A DNA stretch of 64,000 nt from Pempheris klunzingeri (Eukaryota > Chordata > Actinopteri > Acropomatiformes > Pempheridae), in contig NC_092028.1 in NCBI RefSeq assembly GCF_042242105.1, positions 11,083,338 to 11,147,337 on the forward strand, read 5' to 3'. Every line of letters starts with the position of its first letter. Position 1 is the first letter of the stretch. Both the position numbers and the translations under genes were made by a program. Shown here piece by piece: positions 1-11,100 of the stretch. The notes below the pieces were generated by a model. It ran no database searches, was not told where the DNA came from, and saw only the letters and a program-made list of their open reading frames with translations.

Positions 1-282
1 CTGCTGTAGAGTTTGAATCTTACTATCGCTAATAGATACATAGTTTTTAATTCCATACAATAAACATCAGCAGCTGTCAGATATATTTCTTTACCACATA
101 TGCCAAGGTAACAATTTCTTGACATTGCTAAACGCTATAAGCCCATTGCATTGAATATTTACTTTACAGGACTTTAACATCAATGTGATAAAATAAGTTG
201 ATTTTGAAGGTATTTGTTCACCGGATCAGCAAAATGTCCTCGGAGAGAAAAATCGAAATAATAATCATAGTATCATACCAAC

Positions 283-3200
283 CTTTGTGCTGACATAGGG
301 TTTTCGTTTTTTTAGTCCCAGATGGACGGCCAGCTCCTGTGCGAGCTCATTCACCTGTTTGTCCTGTCAAGAGTTTAAAAAAATATATATAAATGAAACC
401 ACAAGCTCCAAGTCTGATATTCACAATGTGGTTTAAAATCAGAATTTAATAATCCCCAGGGGGACATTGCTTTTTGTTACACACAGCTCCAAAAGAATAA
501 GAATAAGAATAAGAATACACTTCAAACACAAAGTAAAATATAAATATATAAAAGTATGAATAAAAAAAAAAGATGTATTAAAAATTATTATTACAAATTA
601 TTACACAGAGGTAAATAACATGCTTATTAACATCTTGGAACTGAAAAAAAAACCAACTATTTATCTTGTCTTATGTCTTGCATTTACCTTTTATGCAAGT
701 TATGCCAAAGAGATACCTTAAAATTGCACTTTTTTAAAACTATTTTTGTCCAATCCACTACAAGATAAAAGATAATTAAAAAGAGATAATGTTATTGAGA
801 TGAGTTTGCTCATGACTATTAAGCAAAATCCAGCCGTTACAAATGCTGTGAGATGTGGCTAAAATCATTCTGTATAGGATTTTGACAATTTGCACAATGT
901 GTACAGTATAACTTCTAATCCGTTTACTTTGGTACAAAAAAGGTATGTAAGCTCAGAATAAAGCATTTCACTTCAAGACCCAGCCATCAGCAACTAATTT
1001 TAAAGGCTGATAATTCATTCATTCAAGCCCCTAAGGTCTAAAAAAGATTTTAGATTTTTCTATTGGCCAATTGGCTCCCAATATTCTCCTTCCTTTACCA
1101 GGCGAGTGATGAGCATACAGGCGGTGGTGCAGTTGTAGGCCTCGCTGTACTTCCCAAGCTCCTTCAAGCAAAGCGCCTTCCTGTACAGAGCCCTGCGGCT
1201 TTCTGTACACACATCCAGAGCACTGTCGCAGTCCTTCACAGCTAGCTCATGCTCCCCCTGCGGAAAACATGACAGGACAAGGACAAGGTGAGAAATGGTC
1301 AAACTAGGAAGGAAAAGCAAACTGATGCACACACATAAGGAGCAATTAAATCAGGACACATTTCAATTCTCTACTTGTTATTATTATTATTTTATTGTAC
1401 ACTATCAGCTAAGACAACATATACATTGTGCTCAACATGAAGGCACAATCTATCAAATAACAATTTAGTTTCCAACTTGATGTTTTCTTTGCTGTGCAGG
1501 TTTAAGCTCAGCGGCCTGGTGCTGGTGATAAACACATCTAAGGCTGGGTTTCACCAACAAGGATTCATTTATAAACCTAATTGAATTATGGTTTAACAAA
1601 CTTTAAAAAAAATAAAATAAAAAAATCAACTGTTGTTTAAAGAGAGGTTTAAGTCTAATCCTTCTCAATTCTAAATTCAAATGTGATACAATACTCAAGG
1701 AGGTTTAATTTTGAAAATGGCTGCCTTTTAAGATGGTTTGAGCAGAATAATGAAGTTCCTTTGAGAAAGTGAAGATCCGATTGTGCTTTATGATGCTGCT
1801 GAATTTTTTACAGGTCACCAAAGACACTGTTGTGGAGCAGAACAGGAAGGTTGAGCCAAGTGTCAAACATGGCAGTGAAAGAAAAGGCCGCTGAGATTTT
1901 GTGCCATTGAAAGTTAGAGGGTGGATGGGGACCTGTTTGGGCTGAACAACTCCACTGCCTGCCAAATTGTCTGGGTGTGTCTAGGAGTGTCTACAGCAAC
2001 AGCAAGTCTGAAGAACCAGTGCATTGGGTTCTCCTTTCCAGGGGCGCTGGGTGCTATCGAGTCCCACTTCAGAGCCCTGGTGCGGTGAATCGGGAGCTCT
2101 TTCAAGTCCAGAGGGCCAACTCCTCTATCAATGTGCAAATGGTGTGTGATAACAAATAACAGTTGACTGACATAGTAGCTCATTGGCCAAGGTCAACACA
2201 TGACAGCCGGATCATACACCCACTCATATCTCATGACTCTGCTTTGTAGCCCCCAAGCACCAGCAGAGAGAGGGTGACTCCTGTCACATTACAGCAAGAG
2301 GACTGATAGACAGCCTTTGGTGTACGGAAAAGAAGATTCCCCTTGCATTAATGGTGGACTGTGCACAATAACTGGTCCTGACTGTCATTGTGGTAACAGT
2401 TATTTAAACATTTGGAAAGAGACATGCAGATGGGCTGCATGTTTTTAGCTGATGTTAAATATAACATTTTCATAAATACTGAGCAGCCGATAGTTAATGG
2501 TTAATAATAGTTTTACCCCCTCTTCTATTTGGGTAAGCATATTGATTAAACTCAATTAAAATCTAGATTTACTCATTTTGAATCTAGTTTGCTAAACTCT
2601 GCTGCAGGTCTTTTGCAGTCACTCCAGGGTTTTTGACCACCTGCCTCCTCAGAAATCTGTTGGTAGCTTCCTCTTTCTGCCACGTCCAGGTAGTGCAGCC
2701 TAGTGTTCGTTAGCTTTGAACTTGTGAACTGTCTCCAACAGCATCTCTAGGAACGTTGAGTGCCTTTGCTCTCTTTTTGTATCATTTTCCTTGTTTGTGC
2801 AAAGCAATCATCTCCTCTCTTAACCTTTTTGGACAATTCTCTCGACCCATATTTCTAACATGCAACCAGCCCCACTGTGAACTCAGCCCGAGCCAGTATT
2901 TGACGTGTTCTATCTGATGCAACTAACAAGGCCCTTGAATAGCTGCATCAGGTGAGACAACACTTGATTTGCAAATGAGTGCTCTTATGAGACTGCAGCA
3001 GTCATTATTAAACGTGGCATTTTGTGTTGACTTTTGGAGAAACCACCTGTAATATTAGTTGTGTTGAGCTATTTGTTAGGTGTTATGTTATACATGTTAT
3101 GTTGCATGTTGCAGGATCATGCACCATAGATGGTATGTGTTCTGTCCTTAAGACAGCATTCTATCTTCTTGGCTCCAATTTGTCTGGACGACTCGTCGGA

Positions 3201-5062
3201 CAAGGAAAGGTCACGTCAATCATTGGGGCACACCCTCACATACGTGACACCAGATATTACTTGCAGATTCCTATATATATGGAAGCCTTACTCTGTATTC
3301 TTTGGTCTCTCATCCATGCCGAGCTTTAACATCCGAGCTCGTACACTACATAAAGTCATTGAATGCATCTTGTTGTCATCTATTCATTTAGATCAAGCAC
3401 ACCATTTTTTAGGTGGCTTAAATGTGTTTTCTGCTGACCCCATCCACAGCAGTACATTGCTAATCGTCCGTGTCGGGTCTCCTGCCTGAGTGCTGACCAC
3501 AATCTACCATAGGTAATACACTGACTATGGATAAGTTCCTCATACAACCCCACTCCTTTTAATATCTGTCTAACAGCTTCACAAGTGTCTATCTGAGCTG
3601 CACTGATACTAACAGAAACAATCAGTTTCTCAGAAAGACACCAGACCGAACGTATCTCACCATACTGTGGTAGGCAGCAGCCCGGTTGACGTAAAGGCTC
3701 TCCAGCAAAGCCTTGGGGATCTGTTGGTCCTCTACTGCAGCATAGTGTGACACATTCAAGCCTTCACTGAACTCCTTCACTGCCTGCTCCCAGTCTCCGT
3801 CTCTGAACAAGGCGTTGCCCTCCTCGAGCAAGTTGCACACTAACTGGGTCAGCAAGTCCTGGGACAAGAAAGATGGGAGCACATGTATATTTCATTCATA
3901 TCGGTCCTGTGCAGATATGTGTTAATACAGTACTCACATGACCATGTGCATGTTATGGTAAGTTATTGGTCGCTGTAAACATTTGTCCTGTTCATAGTGA
4001 CCCTGAAGTGATCTTATCATATCATGCTCACAGTGACAAATGATATGTGCGGTGGAAATCTGAGCAAAATGAAAAATCTGACAAAACTTCACAACTTTCA
4101 CAAGATATATGCTGGTGGAACTAGAGAAAAGGTCAGTGGATAACCAGGGTGAGTAGGATACATCGTCCAGGAAGCACGAATGCCTGCACAGAATTTGGAG
4201 CCAGTGCATCAAATAATTCTTAAATCAGGTCACTAAGAACTAATAATATCAATCTAAAGGTGGCGTTAAGAGGAAAAGTCAGTAGGATTCATCCACTGGG
4301 GTCTGTGTATGCCTGTACAAAATTTCATAAAGATCCATCTAATACTTTTTGGTTGAGATATTTCAGTGTGGGCCAAAGTGGTGAGCCAACACTGCCATCT
4401 TCAGAGCCATGCTGCTAATACTGTACAGTTACAGAAAGGGGGAATTTAGTAGCTTTTGTAATCTCCACTTGATTTAGCCTCAGAGTGCTGAAGCCTCACG
4501 TTACTTTTTGTTCAACTTCACAGGAGGATCACTTTAGGACGGGAGGAGCATTTACAGTGGCCAGCAGTTCTTTCAAAGTGAGTGTTGTGGGTGTTAAATG
4601 TGAAGCGACCCTTTAACACCCAGCAGTGGCAGCAGAAGATGAACATCTGATTTTACATGTTGTGAGGACTTAACAGAAAAATGGGGGGAAATAAGTGAAG
4701 GAGGAAAGAAATGATGAGTCGAAGGAGAGACGTGATGAGTCGAAGGGAGAAACGCAACAGAAAGCAACAGCAACAACTTGTGCCCGAGTGATTGCAGATC
4801 AGGACAAGCATGGAGTGAGGGGACAGTGGAGAGAGACATAACATTGTGTTTGTGAAAACAGCTTGTACCTTGAAGCCCTCTGGTTCTGGATAAGCCTGCG
4901 AAGACCTAAAGCACAGTACAGACATAGCTGAGTTATCAAGGAAGTGAGTCAGGTCAGGTTTCACTTTCTATCAGGCTGCCCAGATAAAATAAAGACGTCT
5001 TACTGTATAAATGCCAGATATCTGCTTATCTCTTCCTTGCGTTTCAGTCTGGCAGGATCCAT
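283..5062 (-). CDS. zc3h7b: Zinc finger CCCH-type protein 7B, 5' part (TPR region)
   Basis: Five coding exons read on the minus strand: 5062-5004 (ATG at 5062), 4905-4869, 3858-3661, 1257-1099 and 363-283. Together they give 178 in-frame codons and the frame is open at the left edge. The protein starts MDPARLKRKEE and has two TPR-like helical hairpins (about residues 34-95 and 98-165; VNRAAAYHSM, RALYRKALCLKELG). These match the N-terminus of ZC3H7B/ZC3H7A RNA-binding proteins. The family's CCCH zinc fingers lie further downstream, outside the window. I choose 7B over 7A because rangap1 and chadl are next door, as in human 22q13. A non-coding exon probably begins upstream of an acceptor at 5072-5073. 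The introns hold decayed transposons, listed separately. The family is known for RNA and microRNA-precursor binding; nothing here shows activity directly. Confidence 0.9.
425..530 (-). repeat. Decayed LINE 3' tail (L2-like), in zc3h7b intron
   Basis: Read on the minus strand, the motif CCCCCTGGGGATTATTAAA resembles the widespread teleost LINE 3' end (TTTCCCC..GGGATNAATAAA). A related end lies at 31480-31530. AT-rich low-complexity sequence follows up to about 800. The family assignment is tentative. Confidence 0.4.
1520..2560 (+). mobile_element. Decayed PIF/Harbinger DNA transposon
   Basis: Plus-strand translation in broken frames gives Harbinger transposase blocks: LRFCAIES, then a GLNNSTACQIV block, then FPGALGAIES, then VCDNK..LTDIVAHWP and STHDSRII. 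The last two correspond to the conserved DIVARWPGSTHDSRI signature of Harbinger transposases. The coding core covers about 1700-2270. Several stops and frameshifts interrupt it, so it is dead. It sits in the zc3h7b intron between the exons at 1099-1257 and 3661-3858. The outer ends are uncertain because I could not fix a clean pair of terminal repeats. Confidence 0.65.
2585..3090 (-). mobile_element. Truncated Tc1-like transposon
   Basis: On the minus strand a broken translation gives the N-terminal paired-like DNA-binding region of a Tc1 transposase: MGRENCPKRLREE, then KKRAKALNVPRDAVG, then RFLRRQVVKNPGVTAKDLQ. The sequence stops abruptly near 2585, so the catalytic part is missing. Sequence up to about 3090 looks like the element's own 5' flank. 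It directly abuts the Harbinger remnant, which suggests nested or successive insertions in this intron. Confidence 0.65.
4130..4400 (+). repeat. Teleost interspersed repeat, two diverged units
   Basis: Contains the recurrent fish-repeat text 'GGATTCATCCACTGGGG...CTGTACAAAATTTCAT...GAGATATTTCAG' at 4287-4370. A second, more diverged unit lies at about 4150-4215 (GGATACATCGTCCAGG). A relative lies at 22010-22225 in chadl. No coding capacity is seen and I cannot name the class. Confidence 0.5.
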
Positions 5063-5580
5063 ACTTGTCCACTGGTAGGGAAGACAAAGACCATTATGTT
5101 GACTGTGCCTATGAAATGTGGCTGATACGCCCACTTGGTCAAAATAGAGAGCAAGAAATAAACAAGTAGCTCTTTGTCGCAAAGTCACATGTTAATTCAG
5201 CGTTCATTATTTGCGCATCCAGCATGCAGACCCCCTGTTCTTGCATGTTTTCCTGCCTGTCATGGCGCGGCAGGGCCAACTTCGGATACACCTACCTGTG
5301 ATGAAGTGAGGAAGTTCGGTGAACCGAAGCAAAGTTTACAACCGTGTCATGACATTTTGAGTCCGAAGGAGGGAAAAGACGGAGGCGAAACTCCCTGAAG
5401 ACGAGTTGACGTGCAGTCGCTGTCTGACGGCACAGTCCCCGGTTAAGTTTCGATTCCCAGCAGCCTGGGACCATCGGTGAGCCTGAGCCAGCTGCTTGTC
5501 TCCGCACTGGCCCTTTAATGAGAAACTGCGCTTAGTGTCCCTGAGCGCTGTCTCTCAGGCGGCACCTCCCGCGCACACAC
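5063..5580 (-). promoter_or_regulatory. zc3h7b 5' UTR and promoter region
   Basis: A splice acceptor (CTACCAG read on minus) places the 5' edge of the first coding exon at 5071. The true first exon and start site therefore lie further right, probably in the more GC-rich stretch at about 5260-5580. No TATA box is evident. The start site is inferred, not seen. Confidence 0.35.
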
Positions 5581-5939
5581 GCGCTTTGACCCCATTTGAA
5601 CGTCTGATTCCTCTCATACACGAGTTTTTTTTTTAAATTCTTTATTTGACATTATGGTAGTTACTCTTGTAGGAACAATAGCCGTGCAGGAACAACACAA
5701 AGACGCAAAAGAAAAGAACACAAAACAACAGCAAGGCAACAATAAACATATAAACATATAGACTAAGTACATGATTGAGTATATTTGAGGAAAAAAATAT
5801 TGTTTGCATTTAATTGATTGAATAACTATTAGAATTGAGTGTTGTTGCATAAATAATTTGCACGTTAAGAACCATTTGACAAAAGACTAGAAAGGCCAGA
5901 GGGATGGCAAAAAAAATTTTTTCTTTTTTTTTTTTTTAA

Positions 5940-6387
5940 ATCTTGGTCTGTATCTTAATAGAATGTATATAAGGTGTGGTATCTGATATGTTATGTGTAT
6001 CTGATATGATATATGTGTGTGTCCTCTCTGTGGATGTTTATGTAAGAGAGCCAGATAGGAGGTATGTGTTGATATAAGGACATGATGCTGTTGGATGAAT
6101 TCCCAAGAGAGACATAAACTATGCATCCCTCTGTAGTTGGACAAAGGGGGGTCTTGATACTGATGGAAACCACATGGTGAGATAAGCTTTCTTAACGGTA
6201 TATAAAGGTGGTCAGAAGAGGGGTTACGCTGTCTGTACGAGACATAGAATTGGCTTTACGTCTTTCCAGGCAACCATGGCGCCTGTTAGACAACTGCTCT
6301 TTTTGTAATAAACCTATTTTTATGCAACAAGTCGTTGACGTTTCCTTTCATCATCTGCACATCATCGGTACCTGAGGAGTCACGACA
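5940..6387 (+). mobile_element. Possible solo LTR (retroelement fossil)
   Basis: The segment has the order expected of an LTR: a TATA-like box (TATATAAAGG, about 6199), a transcribed stretch, a polyadenylation signal (AATAAA, about 6308), a GT-rich stretch, and an end in CA at 6387. No gag, pol or env sequence is next to it, so if it is an LTR it is a solo remnant. The left boundary and target-site repeat could not be fixed and the family is unknown. It lies between the divergent zc3h7b and rangap1 promoters. A plain AT-rich intergenic stretch with a chance TATA and poly(A) signal is the alternative. Confidence 0.35.
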
Positions 6388-7160
6388 AATTTTATATGTT
6401 TCATACGGGTTATGGTCAAAACACAATAAACTAAGACATAGCTTGGCATAATTTTTGTATTGACTGTTGTAAGAGATAGCATTCTTATAAAATAATAAAT
6501 GGGGAATACCACTGATGCATTCAGTGTAAATTATAAGATTATTCTAACAAAACAATGATAAATGGTGGTCAGGGGGGCTTATTGGAGTCGTTTATAATAC
6601 AAAAAGGGAAAAACGGCCCTGAATACAACAATGAATTTCACATAGTGATTGTTATGAAACACTATGAAAACCAAATGGAGTCCTAGTCCAATGGATTTAG
6701 CCTAACTGTGATTCCCAGAGAATTTGTATTACTTGGTTGAATACAAACAAAACATTTGTGTTACAACGATAAGTTCCAAGTTGAAACCAAATCATGCCAT
6801 ATAGAAAAAAATCCTAACTCAGGCCTATTTGTGGATCAGTACCAGGACTTTTGTGGAACATGCAGTTTATATTTCCATAAAAACAGCAATTAGAATTAAA
6901 CAGGTAACAATGAGCAATTATTTTTGCATTTAGAGCAAGTAAATTCTAACTAGATTAAACTTTAATAGTGATAATTTCAGGAAACACACATATACTAGAT
7001 ACAAGGTAAGGAAGTTTTAAATTCTCTTTTAATTTTATTCATGGCACTATAGTGGTATCTAACTGCAAATGGCTCAGGATGATATATACAAAAAAGTCAC
7101 CCCAAGACAACATTGATGTCAAAGCTTTGGAAATGAGGAGAGAAGTTGTGCTTTGGAGAA
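6388..7160. other. Intergenic, nothing recognised
   Basis: AT-rich sequence between the putative LTR and the rangap1 promoter. I see no convincing coding exon, RNA gene or named repeat. Confidence 0.5.
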
Positions 7161-7326
7161 GCACCTGAACGCACCGTTGTAGTCTCGTTGAACTACAAGT
7201 CCCTTGTGTCCCAGCTCTATGGCCGTCAAGTATAGTGTGTAGTGTGCTGATAGATTTGGTTTTGAACGTCAGGAGCGAGCGGGAGCGTGTCTCTGGACCG
7301 GATTCAATCAACTCAGCAGTGTTGTG
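7160..7326 (+). promoter_or_regulatory. rangap1 promoter and non-coding first exon
   Basis: An ACTACAAGTCCC motif (about 7191), resembling the ZNF143/STAF site found in many vertebrate promoters, lies just upstream of a likely non-coding exon ending at 7326 (TGTTGTG|GTAATGG). That exon would splice to the acceptor at 8168, eight bases before the rangap1 ATG. The start site is inferred. Confidence 0.4.
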
Positions 7327-8176
7327 GTAATGGTTATATTCCTTTCTAGTGGACGTAGACTAATTAACGGGTTAGAGTCTCTGTAATAACGAAGTTAACC
7401 GGAGCGGTGAGTTAACGTCGGTGTAACTAGTTAACGGTTTTCAGATGACCGACGGGAGAGGCCGAATAAAAGCCACGCTCTGTCCCACGTACCGGTGGTA
7501 GCTAGCCGAATAAGTTTCTGGTTTTATAAGCCTACAACCAACGGACTGTGTTTGTTAAGTGTCTAGCGAGAAGGTGATATGTTACTGAAACGACGGTTGT
7601 CTAAAACAACCACACCAGCTCCACTGGCATTAAAACGTTCTGGTGTTTGTAGGTGTGTTAGCATGATGTTAGCTGCAGTCAGCTAATGCTAGCCACCGGC
7701 TGGTTACAGGGGGAAATCTACCCTAAAACTACTTTCAAGCCTGATGACGGCCGTCCTCCTGCGTTGAAGGGGCATTGATAACCAAACTTGTGTTTTTAAG
7801 CCGAATTGGACGCTGAATTAATGAGTGACCCCAACAAGATCACCTCATTTTGTAGAGATTACACTTTAATATCATGCAGCAGGGGTCAATACTGTTTTAG
7901 GGTGGATTGTTCCTCAGAGACAACGGCGCTTTCAACAGTTTTTGTTTAGCAGAAATGTGGACAAAGCTTTCCAGAAAAAACGAGAGTTAGAATGCTTATA
8001 CATAACTCTGTGCTTTGGAGTTTAAATGTCTATTAGTTGGTCAGTGTTTTGGTCTTTCAGTAACTGCTAATGTTACCTGTGAGGCAGAGAAAACTGGACA
8101 GAACTGATGGCAGGTACCAGGATTATTATGAAGCAGTATAAAAAGTAAATCATGCCTTTGTCCCTCAGGTGTCCCG

Positions 8177-11100
8177 ATGGCGACAGACATTGTTGCACAG
8201 TTGGCAGACTCTCTGGCCAAGACAGGAGTGGTGGAGGGAGAGCTGAGCTACAAAGGCCAGGGAAGAAAGCTGGATGATGCCCAGTCAGGTGAGTGTCAGC
8301 TGTCACTGTGCAGGCTTAGTTTGCCAGACACCCTGTCTATTAGCTAGTGAGGCTTGATTGCTAAAACGTACAAAAAGTATTGGTTTTAATGATTTTTCAT
8401 TCCTACATCCCACCTGTTTATTTAAATAACATCTCACTATATGCTGCCATCCCTCTTTGTCAATCTGTGACCCCTTACCTTGTTTCCTCTCTCCAGTGGA
8501 GGAGATAGTGAAGGAGATCCAGGACTTCAAGGGTTTACAGGCTCTGAGGTTGGAGGGAAACACTGTAGGTGTGGAGGCAGCACAGGCCATCGCCAAGGCC
8601 CTAGAGACGAAGAGCGAGTTCAAGGTTGTTTACTCTACTCTTCATTCTCATTTTTAATCTTGCAGTCAGTTTCATCACCATTCATCAGGAAATCTTTGGC
8701 ATTTTTGTTGGAAAATGACAGCAGATTATTTTCCTCTTGATCAAATTAGCGATTTTTTTTGTCAGCTCTTGTATATTAGCAGATTGCCTATGCTTAGTTG
8801 GTTGACACTGACACTATGTATCTTTATTTTTTTTCAGTGCTGTTATTGGAGCGACATGTTCACAGGTCGCCTGCGCTCAGAGATCCCACCTGCCCTGGTA
8901 ATGCACTTCTTCCTTCACATTATTGTCCATGTCAAATCAAGGTTCCTTCCAGTCAGCATATGCTGAACTATTGCACACTTTCCATGTCTGGCTCCTCTCT
9001 TGAATTGTTACACAGCTGTAATGAAGTCTGTTGCCTTTACATTGGTACACTGCCCTACTTATCTTGCCATTTATTTAGTCTCTCACTCGCCTTGTGTTGT
9101 AGAATTCACTGGGTGATGCTCTGATGCTGGCGGGTGCCAGGTTGACTGTTTTAGATCTCAGTGACAACGCCTTTGGACCAGATGGGGTGAAGGGCATCGA
9201 GAAATTGCTCAAGAGCTCTGCCTGCTACACACTGCAGGAGCTACGGCTCAACAACTGTGGCATGGGCATCGGTGGAGGGAAGGTGAGTGGTGGGAACATC
9301 TTTTCAAGATGAGGCATGTCTCCATCTATATTGCTTGGTAATATCATTGATAGGTAATATACTCTCAGTGGTCACGTTATTAGGCACACCTAATCCAATA
9401 CATCTGTTCAATGAAGTCTACTTTTATGATGGGAGGTGTTTGTAATATTCAACCCCCCGTATGTATGTAAATGGGAAGGATTAAAAGAAAATCGGATACA
9501 CCTCTCAATATAATGTAGTCCAATACAACACCAGCTATAACTGTGACCTCAGTAATAACCATAATTGAATTTACACATTTCCAAATATGTGACTAAAAAT
9601 GCAACATGGTTTTCTTAAAGATAGACGTTATGGTAAGACTGTTGTTCTGGTCCGCTTTAGATTATACAGGTGTCTCTAATAAAGTGGCCACTGAAGTTGT
9701 AAGTAGTATGAAATCCAGAAAGCCAACTTTTAGAGAATGTACATGTGCTTGCTGCTAAAATGTTTAAATAGTTGAATTATTGGACGCTGTTGACGTGCCA
9801 GTAAGAATACAAATAATGAAAGAAGTTCAAATGGCCGGAAGTACCAAAAAGAGGTTAAAGTTCAAGTGAAACTAATGAAAGTTTAAGATTCAGTTGAAGT
9901 TCGCGCACAGAGAGGAGTTAAAATTTCAGTTGAAGTGTAGATGATAAAGTGTTGGTTAAGGTTTGTTAGATAGTAGTGCCACTTCAAGTGCATGAACTGA
10001 AACACGTCATTCGTGTACGCACTGTAAGCAGTTGTAAATTGTGTAACAGTGGAACTTAGAAGAGCTGAATATGTTTTTGCTGTTGTAGCTCAGAGGTGAA
10101 GAGCTTGAGACCTGTCAGTTGTGGAATAAAATATTTGTTGTCTAATTTGTGAAAGCTCTGCCCATGATGTTGGTGGGTGTCTGTTAAAATAGTTTATTAC
10201 GTAGCTTTGTTGAATACTTGATTTTTATTATTTATAGCAGACTGTTGCAATGTTTAACACACCGCTGTTCTCATAGTAGAAGTAATAGAATAATTTTTGC
10301 CATGTTATACAATATTTTATGTCAAATAGTTTATTTCTTCAGTACAAAACTGTGTAATAAGCACCATAATGTACAGCAAGGGCGGTCATTATTGCAAAAC
10401 GAACCCCTTTACGATGTACATTATCTCTTACTTGTGGGCTCTCAGCTCCAGTGTTTGTTGTCCCTTGCTAAAGAAAATGTAATGTAATGAGGGGGGATGT
10501 AGATTCACCAGTTAGCAGGCTTGTGTCCCAGGGTGAAATATCTTTTTTGCTCGTAGATTTTTATTTCATTCACAGTATTCAGTGTGCTTCCCTCCATTAG
10601 CTGAAATATGTCTTTTCCTTTGTAGTTTGGCAGTAAAAGACTTGGCTGAGTGTGAATGACATAACCCGTCATGATATGCACGCTCTTATGTAACAGTTGG
10701 TTGTTTGGGTACGGGACAGACAGATTTTTTTTTTTTTTTACTTTACGATTTATAGGTAGCAGCTGGAATAAGCATAGAAGTGTTTCTAAAACCTACAAGA
10801 GTTAAGAGACAAAGAAACTAAGTTGACAAGTGTACAAATGCTTCATATGTCCTATTAAGTATCACTGTATATCAACTGATGCTTGGATGAATGTCATCAG
10901 AATTGAACGCATCTCTGTTCATTGACTCCTCAGATCTTGGCTGCTTCATTGAGTCAGTGCCATAAAAAATCTAGTGCAGAGGGCGCCCCCCTGAGCCTGA
11001 AGGTGTTTGTTGCAGGGAGGAACCGACTGGAGAACGACGGAGCCACTGCCCTCGCTCAAGCCTTCCAGGTACCACAACAACCACTCTTTGAGCTTTGAAC

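Noticed and set aside
3100-3500. Possible LTR-like stretch ending GCTGACCACA.
   Set aside because: No TATA-poly(A) order, no target repeat and no internal coding sequence could be established.
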